From the NCBI GenBank assembly GCA_030623665.1, contig JAUXLO010000055.1:1-9548 (forward strand): a stretch of 9,548 nucleotides of DNA, in the 5' to 3' direction. Position 1 is the first letter of the stretch, and each line of letters opens with the position of its first letter. The stretch comes from Planctomycetota bacterium. GTDB taxonomy: Bacteria > Planctomycetota > Brocadiia > Brocadiales > Bathyanammoxibiaceae. Positions 5,951 to 9,548 of this stretch are shown one piece after another. The position numbers and the translations under genes were made by a program. The notes under the pieces are model-generated. The model saw nothing but the letters and a program-made list of their open reading frames with translations. It was not told the origin of the DNA and did no database searches.

Positions 5951-6940
5951 CTACTCCTTGAGGTCTCTAAAATGAAAGTTCAGGGCAATATCCTCGTATG
6001 GGATACCGTCCACCTCAACGTAGGGGTAGATGAAGTAGTTAAGGGGTTCGCCCTTCTGTCCCGGCTCCAGTATGATGTCACGTCCCGTGGTGAATTTTAC
6101 CCTGTTGGGGTCATGTGCCCCAAAGAAGTAGTCGCTGAGAGCGGGATTCTTATCGGCCTCGGAGACGTCCACCGGGACCCATCCCTTTTCCGGGATATAA
6201 AAATGTGCCCAGCAGTGATAGCCTCCTATGGCACCCTCAGACTCATCTGGCGGCAGGGGGAAGCCCATGTCAAAATGGGCAGGTACTCTCAGGGCCTGAG
6301 ACAGGGCGATGAAGAGGGCATGGTAGTCGGTGCAGTTGCCGTATCCTGCGCTGCAGGCCCAGGCCGTGTCGCCGTGGCCCCACCCCGTCCCCTCCTTCTT
6401 GTACTCCATGTTGTCCAGCACATACCGATAGACCCCTTTTATCCTGTCCTCCGGCCCCGTTCGGGTCTCCTCGATGCGCGATGCAGACCTATTTACCTCA
6501 GGGGTTATGGCACCGCGGCGAGAGGGTTTTAAGAATTGGCTGACATCTCCCGCTGGAGATGGTAAATTATCTTCGCCACGGTCCTCGTAGCGCATCACCT
6601 CAAAACCCAGTGATATGGGGACGTCTGACGGCGGATCCCCCTCTACATGTATATAGCCCATCTTGTTGCCATACACATGCTCGGTGTAAACCCCGTAGTC
6701 CACAGGGGTCTTTATCTGCAAATCGCTTATCTCCTGGTTTGCATCAGACTGTGGTATCGGAAACCAGACCTGGACGTCTTTCGCATCTCCGGGGATATTC
6801 GTGATATCTGCCGAATATGAGAACTCGAACCGCCTCGCTGCCCTGGGAGGGTCGGCCTTAGAAACCCCTTCAACGGGCTCGCCGTCACACCCCCACGGTA
6901 AAATGGATAAAAGAATTGCAGCTATGTAAAAGGCCCTCAC
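5951..6940 (-). CDS. Transglutaminase-like domain lipoprotein
   Basis: This 329-residue exported protein has a transglutaminase-like (cysteine protease-fold) domain. The N-terminus is a signal peptide with a hydrophobic core ending LPWGC, so Cys18 is a likely lipidation site, though proline and tryptophan before it are atypical for a lipobox. A beta-rich region covers about 36-120. The catalytic domain covers about 160-275: Cys203 in GNCTDYHALF, His242 in GGYHCWAHFYIP and Asp258 in GWVPVDVSEA form a complete triad. Proteins of this fold act as peptidases, amidases or cross-linkers, or organise cell-surface proteins; the substrate is unknown here. The start is GTG at 6940, supported by a strong AGGAGGT 4-5 nt upstream. 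It lies 113 nt upstream of the thiolase gene on the same strand but has no evident link to acyl-CoA metabolism. Confidence 0.9.
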   Translation of the reverse strand: MRAFYIAAILLSILPWGCDGEPVEGVSKADPPRAARRFEFSYSADITNIPGDAKDVQVWFPIPQSDANQEISDLQIKTPVDYGVYTEHVYGNKMGYIHVEGDPPSDVPISLGFEVMRYEDRGEDNLPSPAGDVSQFLKPSRRGAITPEVNRSASRIEETRTGPEDRIKGVYRYVLDNMEYKKEGTGWGHGDTAWACSAGYGNCTDYHALFIALSQALRVPAHFDMGFPLPPDESEGAIGGYHCWAHFYIPEKGWVPVDVSEADKNPALSDYFFGAHDPNRVKFTTGRDIILEPGQKGEPLNYFIYPYVEVDGIPYEDIALNFHFRDLKE

Positions 6941-6944
6941 GTAA

Positions 6945-6951
6945 ACCTCCT
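6945..6951 (-). promoter_or_regulatory. Shine-Dalgarno site fixing the GTG start of the transglutaminase gene
   Basis: AGGAGGT (complement of 6945-6951) lies 4-5 nt before the GTG at 6938-6940, the only start candidate near it. The next ATG is well inside the coding region, so this site decides in favour of GTG. Confidence 0.75.
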
Positions 6952-7026
6952 CTTTCGATTATTAAGAACTGTAAGGCATCTGGCCTATATTCGCGGACTT
7001 TCGCCAAGATGTTGTGCAAGTAAAAA

Positions 7027-7243
7027 GTGGCGCAACCCCTGAGCAATGAACTTGCGAGACGCCTGAAAAAAATCTAAATGGAAACAACAATCTAAACGTG
7101 GTTACGGGAACAATCCTCGGGAGTGCCCCTGGACCAGGGGTGTCAGGCGAGCATTCAGGTAAAACCCTGGAAGGAAAAGCGGGGAAGCAACGGCAATGAC
7201 GGAACAGAAATATTATGAGAAGCTAAAACCATGTCAGCCATGA
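7027..7243 (+). ncRNA. Candidate structured RNA, possibly truncated group II intron domain I
   Basis: On the plus strand the sequence folds into nested stems. CGCAA (7031-7035) pairs with TTGCG (7052-7056) inside an outer GGCG/CGCC pair. CGCCTGA (7060-7066) pairs perfectly with TCAGGCG (7143-7149) over about 75 nt. A hairpin of CCCCT (7126-7130) with AGGGG (7136-7140) lies within it, and CAGG/CCTG (7156-7169) follows. The element begins GTGGCGC and is studded with purine-rich GGAAACA, CGGGAACA and GGTAAAACC segments, as in domain I of bacterial group II introns. No reverse transcriptase ORF and no recognisable domain V follows, so any intron would be a 5' fragment. A 15-codon ORF (7196-7243) ends the region. 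An unknown cis-regulatory leader is the main alternative. The structure is visible; the family is a guess. Confidence 0.4.
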
Positions 7244-7385
7244 TTTCTCCGTAGATTACAGCTAATTAAAAAACCTTCTCCTCATTAGAAACATTTAATC
7301 ATTCAGAACACCCACATTCTATCATGTAATGACGCACCTGCAAAACTTTTACTAAAATTCGTCGCCCGAAAGGCTCTGGTCTGTG

Positions 7386-7805
7386 TTAACTGGGCGGTTC
7401 AAACGGGCTGTTGCCTCTGGTCCAGACATACACACTGGTAGATGCGTCCCCACAGCGGAAATTTAGTTTGGTATTGCCCTGGTAGCCCGTCCCTACGACA
7501 TAGAACACCGCATCACCCTTTTCATTCGTTACAGGATTACCCATGTCTCTCTCGAAGTAAGCTACATCATCACCACCAGGTTCAAAGCTGGCGGTTACCG
7601 TCTGGCCGGGCAGTGGATTCTTGTTCTCATCCATTACCTTGACGTAGATGTATCCGGTCGAGCCGCTGACCAACACCGTCGACCAGGGGGTAGCTTCCAA
7701 AATGGCAGGTCCGGTGTAACCCGGTGGAAATGTCTCAGGCGTCGGTTCGATAGAGGCACACGAACACAGCATTAGTACCGTCAGGATTGCAAGCGCGTGT
7801 TTCAT
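7386..7805 (-). CDS. Small lipoprotein with a bacterial Ig-like (Big_1-type) domain
   Basis: This 139-residue protein begins with a short positively charged signal and a hydrophobic core ending in the lipobox LCSC, so Cys16 should be lipidated. The mature part, from about residue 45, looks like one immunoglobulin-like beta-sandwich of the invasin/intimin (Big_1) type. It has YVKVMDENKNPLPGQTVTAS near 53-72, then a VTNEKGDAVFYV strand pair, the conserved 'later strand added to text' pattern of these domains. Such domains usually serve as structural or adhesive modules at the cell surface; a single copy on a lipoprotein gives no specific function. The ATG at 7805 has only a weak Shine-Dalgarno (AGGGC). 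A good promoter candidate lies about 80 nt upstream, suggesting the gene is transcribed on its own or with the transglutaminase gene. Confidence 0.82.
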   Translation of the reverse strand: MKHALAILTVLMLCSCASIEPTPETFPPGYTGPAILEATPWSTVLVSGSTGYIYVKVMDENKNPLPGQTVTASFEPGGDDVAYFERDMGNPVTNEKGDAVFYVVGTGYQGNTKLNFRCGDASTSVYVWTRGNSPFEPPS

Positions 7806-7884
7806 TATGATGATGCCCTATTATGGTTTTGTCCTTACTTTATAAATCAGACCTGCGGAAAGAGGTGCATAGACTAACTGACAG

Positions 7885-7913
7885 ATTATAATTGCTGGTG
7901 TTTATAATTTCTA
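7885..7913 (-). promoter_or_regulatory. Putative sigma70-type promoter for the Ig-like lipoprotein gene
   Basis: On the minus strand a perfect TATAAT -10 box (7885-7890) lies 17 nt from a TAGAAA -35 box (7908-7913; four of six consensus bases). Transcription would begin near 7877, giving a leader of about 70 nt before the lipoprotein ATG at 7805. The surrounding DNA is AT-rich, so a chance match is possible. Confidence 0.45.
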
Positions 7914-7984
7914 CGCATATCCGTAAAATTTCACTTAATTGACGACACCGACATCGGATAAAATGACGTCGTTTCCCAGGCATG

Positions 7985-8007
7985 ACTTCGCTTCGCTCGC
8001 AATGACA
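7985..8007 (-). repeat. Solo arm of the dispersed TGTCATTGCGAG palindromic repeat
   Basis: Read on the minus strand, these 23 bases are identical to 1069-1091, the left arm of the 90-bp palindrome in the etfB-etfA spacer. The matching right arm is not present here, so this is a half-element, likely a decayed or rearranged copy. The sequence beyond it on either side is unrelated to the first copy. Confidence 0.75.
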
Positions 8008-8028
8008 CTCTACGACATATGGTGTGCC

Positions 8029-8040
8029 GGGATGCATCCC
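8029..8040. repeat. 12-bp perfect palindrome after the membrane-protein gene
   Basis: GGGATGCATCCC is a perfect 12-base palindrome 4 nt beyond the stop of the 175-residue membrane protein gene. It is not followed by a T tract on the minus strand. It may be a protein-binding site, a repeat end or part of a weak mRNA 3' structure. Confidence 0.35.
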
Positions 8041-8044
8041 TCAT

Positions 8045-8572
8045 TTATGTAACGGTGGGATATCCTCTTTGTTCTTTCTCCAGTAGCTCTTTTGCAGCCC
8101 TGTAAAACTGAAAATTAACGATCATCACAATTATTCCACCTGCAGGGACTATAATACCAAGAGCTACGACCAGCGCAACACCGACAGTAAGAAGTGTTAC
8201 AGAGATTTTGTTGTCCGTGGTCAGGTGGTTCAGGTGTAGTGCCAGATTCCTGTACAAAATAAACACCCAGTAAAGGTTAAAAAAAGGAATGAAAGTAAAC
8301 CCAATTGCTTTCCCTGGAGAGGGTTTCTTGATCTGCAAATCGCTCATTTGAGCCAGTTGCCACAAACGGAATAAGAATATGCAATTTAATACTACGAAAG
8401 CGATACTTACTGGCTGTACGTACGCCAGTAGCGTTGGGTTTCCTGCAACTACACCTGCTACAAGCAAGACAGCTTCCACACCCCAAAGAGCTGCTAACCA
8501 TATTGGATGAATAGGTCGTTTTACCTTTACTGGAAAGACTTTCCCCTCCATCTGTTTCCCTTGAACGGTCAT
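8045..8572 (-). CDS. Polytopic membrane protein (four predicted helices, DUF4328-like)
   Basis: This 175-residue protein appears to have four membrane segments, near residues 22-43, 49-70, 88-110 and 124-155. A conserved-looking stretch PSPGKAIGFTFIPFFNLYWV (85-102) in the third segment, followed by an LYRNLALHLN amphipathic part, resembles uncharacterised bacterial membrane domains of the DUF4328 type, often found with small adaptor domains. I know no function for these. The start ATG at 8572 is well supported by AGGGGG (8578-8583) 5 nt upstream. The coding sequence is more AT-rich than the acyl-CoA operon. It is preceded by a 35-codon small ORF ending 20 nt upstream and a second small membrane protein gene, all on the same strand and probably one transcript. 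Confidence 0.82.
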   Translation of the reverse strand: MTVQGKQMEGKVFPVKVKRPIHPIWLAALWGVEAVLLVAGVVAGNPTLLAYVQPVSIAFVVLNCIFLFRLWQLAQMSDLQIKKPSPGKAIGFTFIPFFNLYWVFILYRNLALHLNHLTTDNKISVTLLTVGVALVVALGIIVPAGGIIVMIVNFQFYRAAKELLEKEQRGYPTVT

Positions 8573-8592
8573 TTTAACCCCCTTTTATTTCT

Positions 8593-8700
8593 TTAACCTT
8601 TCACAACTACTTTGCTCACAGCCTCATCTTGATATCTATCTAAACGAATTTTTTTACCGAGTAATTTGCTAAGTAATTCGACGAATGTCTTTACATCCAC
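8593..8700 (-). CDS. Candidate 35-residue small ORF between two membrane-protein genes
   Basis: A GTG-started frame from 8700 to TAA at 8593 encodes 35 residues with no cysteine, histidine or tryptophan. It starts VDVKTFVELLSKLLGKKIR (residues 1-19), which would form an amphipathic positively charged helix, then LDRYQDEAVSKVVVKG. An AAGGTT about 10 nt before the GTG is a possible Shine-Dalgarno. An in-frame TAA two codons upstream shows it is not the tail of the preceding gene. It starts 12 nt after the stop of the 91-residue membrane protein gene and ends 20 nt before the next gene, so it fills the spacer like a translated operon member. I do not recognise the protein; a decayed gene fragment is the alternative. 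Sense-like residue composition and position are the only support. Confidence 0.4.
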   Translation of the reverse strand: MDVKTFVELLSKLLGKKIRLDRYQDEAVSKVVVKG

Positions 8701-8712
8701 GGTAGGTTAACC

Positions 8713-8988
8713 TTACCTGAACAGGCTGAAGATGGCGTTTATGATGACCCAGAACAGGCCGTTGGCGCCGCACACCATGCCGGCGTAAGCGAGATAATGG
8801 CCCCTCAGCGGATAGGCACGAGTCGCTTTCATCCCAAGGTAACCTGTAATGATTGCGCCGATTGACAGGAGTATCTGTATTACGAAGATGGCAAGGTTTA
8901 TCCGCAGAAAGAAGACGACGATGGCCAACACGCCCATGGCAAGGGAGGCGATGGCAAGGATTGACCATTTCGGCTTATAGTTCTGCAT
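8713..8988 (-). CDS. Small three-helix membrane protein (DUF4190-like)
   Basis: This 91-residue protein has three hydrophobic segments, near 9-28, 31-52 and 65-88, with a short polar link containing GYLGMKATRAYPLRGHYLAYAG (49-70). The pattern of a first SILAIASLAMGVLA helix and a later LGM-x-A...AYAGMV-x-G loop matches the uncharacterised DUF4190 membrane domain, which is often attached to soluble domains but here stands alone. No function is established for the domain. The ATG at 8988 has a CTGGAG about 9 nt upstream. It appears to be the first gene of a small cluster with the 35-codon ORF and the 175-residue membrane protein. The spacer upstream holds repeats and no promoter I can defend. 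Confidence 0.8.
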   Translation of the reverse strand: MQNYKPKWSILAIASLAMGVLAIVVFFLRINLAIFVIQILLSIGAIITGYLGMKATRAYPLRGHYLAYAGMVCGANGLFWVIINAIFSLFR

Positions 8989-9051
8989 GTCTTCGGGCTC
9001 CAGGTTAATGACAGGTAATTTGCACGAATCTTACAACGCCATGGTGAGGAA

Positions 9052-9121
9052 ATCAACCCCAATATGACATCGCAAGTGTTGCACAAGTCACCGGCAGAGG
9101 ATATCAACCTCAATATGTCAT
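9052..9121. repeat. Imperfect 19-bp direct repeat pair
   Basis: ATCAACCCCAATATGACAT (9052-9070) and ATCAACCTCAATATGTCAT (9103-9121) match at 17 of 19 positions, 51 nt apart in the same orientation. The second copy runs into the left end of the 70-bp palindrome at 9115-9184. They may mark duplicated target or repeat-end sequence, or be binding sites upstream of the three-helix membrane protein gene. Confidence 0.5.
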
Positions 9122-9184
9122 TCCTGCGGAAGCAGGAATCCCCACTTTCGCAGGATGGGTTCCGCATCAAGTGCGGAATGACAT
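9115..9184. repeat. 70-bp palindromic (MITE-like) repeat with 10-bp inverted ends
   Basis: ATGTCATTCC (9115-9124) and GGAATGACAT (9175-9184) form perfect inverted ends. Inside are two strong hairpins: TTCCTGC-GGAA-GCAGGAA (9121-9138) and TTCCGCA-TCAAG-TGCGGAA (9160-9178). The element is non-coding. Reading through it gives the well-known spurious peptide beginning MSFLRKQES. It is a different family from the TGTCATTGCGAG repeat. It sits between the alpha/beta hydrolase stop and the small membrane protein gene. Confidence 0.8.
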
Positions 9185-9220
9185 GCGTTACAAGACCTCT
9201 GCAAGAAGGCAGAAAGTCTC

Positions 9221-9548
9221 TCAGCGCGGGCAGTAGGGGCCCAGGAGGGCGTCAACGTCACTACTGTCAAAGACGTAGCTGTGGCCGGTGATATCGGTCT
9301 CTTCTTTAAACCTGCCGCAGGTTGTGACCTGCCCTACAGAGGCGCCGAACGTCTGGAACCAGGGTAACCACACGGGTTTCTCCGGGGCTGCACCGGTGAC
9401 CACCGGGCCCAGGTTGTGGAGGTTTATGTCTTGCAAGGCCTGCCATACCACCCAGTGTCCCATGCTATGGCCGACTATCTTGATCTTCTCCTCGTACCGG
9501 CAGTTTTCCCCTCTCAACTCCGCCTTTGTGCGCTCGATGAGGTCGTCC
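9221..9548 (-). CDS. Alpha/beta hydrolase, lipase-like (C-terminal part; start outside the window)
   Basis: The reading frame is open from the right edge to TGA at 9221-9223, giving the last 108 residues of an alpha/beta hydrolase. The nucleophile elbow GHSMG is clear (serine at visible residue 28), preceded by the strand KIKIV and by an ERTKAEL helix. His89 in DITGHSYVF near the C-terminus is a reasonable catalytic histidine; the acid residue cannot be assigned with confidence. The family hydrolyses esters, usually lipids, but the substrate is unknown. Although a TTG at 9517 could be taken as a start, the frame continues upstream to the edge and the serine strand is too close to that codon, so the true start must lie beyond the window. 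The most likely type is a PGAP1/LCAT-like lipase. Confidence 0.82.
   Translation of the reverse strand, partial: DDLIERTKAELRGENCRYEEKIKIVGHSMGHWVVWQALQDINLHNLGPVVTGAAPEKPVWLPWFQTFGASVGQVTTCGRFKEETDITGHSYVFDSSDVDALLGPYCPR

Larger units (their letters stand above)
6941..7385. other. 445-nt spacer with a candidate structured RNA and no supported protein gene
   Basis: Between the lipoprotein stop and the transglutaminase start there is no protein gene I can support. The first part (6941-7026) is the transglutaminase leader, in which I see no convincing promoter. The middle (7027-7243) is the structured plus-strand element described separately. The last part (7244-7385) is AT-rich and appears featureless; it has no clear terminator for the lipoprotein gene. 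Confidence 0.6.

Noticed and set aside
5828..6532. 234-codon plus-strand frame opposite the transglutaminase gene
   Set aside because: Shadow of a gene with a full catalytic triad; the peptide is unlike any family I know.
7126..7190. SRP RNA, RNase P RNA or a known riboswitch within the structured element
   Set aside because: The GGAAGGA segment recalls the SRP loop, but the flanking pairing is wrong, and I could not place the conserved cores of RNase P, cobalamin, TPP, SAM or cyclic di-GMP RNAs.
7840..8037. 65-codon minus-strand frame reading CHCERSE
   Set aside because: It is a read-through of the dispersed palindromic repeat arm, a common false gene call.
9064..9291. 75-codon plus-strand frame reading MSFLRKQES and GFRIKCGMT
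   Set aside because: It is a translation of the 70-bp palindrome and its flanks, a known spurious ORF type.
9515..9517. TTG at 9517 as the start of the alpha/beta hydrolase
   Set aside because: The frame stays open to the window edge and the nucleophile motif would lie only about 17 residues from this start, too close for a complete hydrolase fold.
1..9548. CRISPR arrays, tRNA, rRNA, integrases, toxin-antitoxin or known defence genes
   Set aside because: I looked on both strands and saw no regularly spaced repeats, tRNA-like cloverleaf, transposase or recombinase motifs.

Overview
All supported genes in this window lie on the minus strand, so transcription runs from the right edge to the left edge. 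The left two thirds is a short-chain acyl-CoA (beta-oxidation / butanoate-type) operon. In order of transcription it encodes thiolase, 3-hydroxyacyl-CoA dehydrogenase, a metallo-beta-lactamase-fold hydrolase, enoyl-CoA hydratase, and the beta and alpha subunits of electron transfer flavoprotein. The alpha subunit is cut by the left edge close to its C-terminus. Genes are tightly packed (an ATGA overlap, a 26-34 nt junction, an 18 nt gap), except between etfB and etfA, where about 355 nt of palindromic repeat DNA separates the two subunit genes. The acyl-CoA dehydrogenase that would reduce the flavoprotein is not in the window.

The right third (about 5950-9548) carries envelope-type genes: a lipoprotein-like transglutaminase-fold protein, a small lipoprotein with a bacterial Ig-like domain, two small polytopic membrane proteins with a 35-codon small ORF between them, and the C-terminal part of an alpha/beta hydrolase that runs off the right edge. 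The DNA around 7200-8700 is visibly more AT-rich than the metabolic operon. Spacers here hold a candidate structured RNA on the plus strand (7027-7243, possibly a truncated group II intron domain I) and small palindromic repeats.

The organism is bacterial (Shine-Dalgarno sites, sigma70-like promoters, lipoprotein signals). The operon plus dispersed palindromes of the type starting TGTCATTGCGAG and TGTCATTCC resemble uncultured or anaerobic lineages such as Nitrospirota, Desulfobacterota or Planctomycetota. The sequence alone does not decide among these.

Functionally, thiolase, dehydrogenase and hydratase perform the reversible C4-level steps between acetyl-CoA and crotonyl-CoA, and EtfAB carries electrons to or from an acyl-CoA dehydrogenase encoded elsewhere. 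The most notable unexplained items are the 35-aa small ORF, the structured RNA remnant, the apparent CTG start (or orphan Shine-Dalgarno) at the hydratase, and the repeat cluster splitting etfB from etfA. I did not find a clearly new defence or mobile system.
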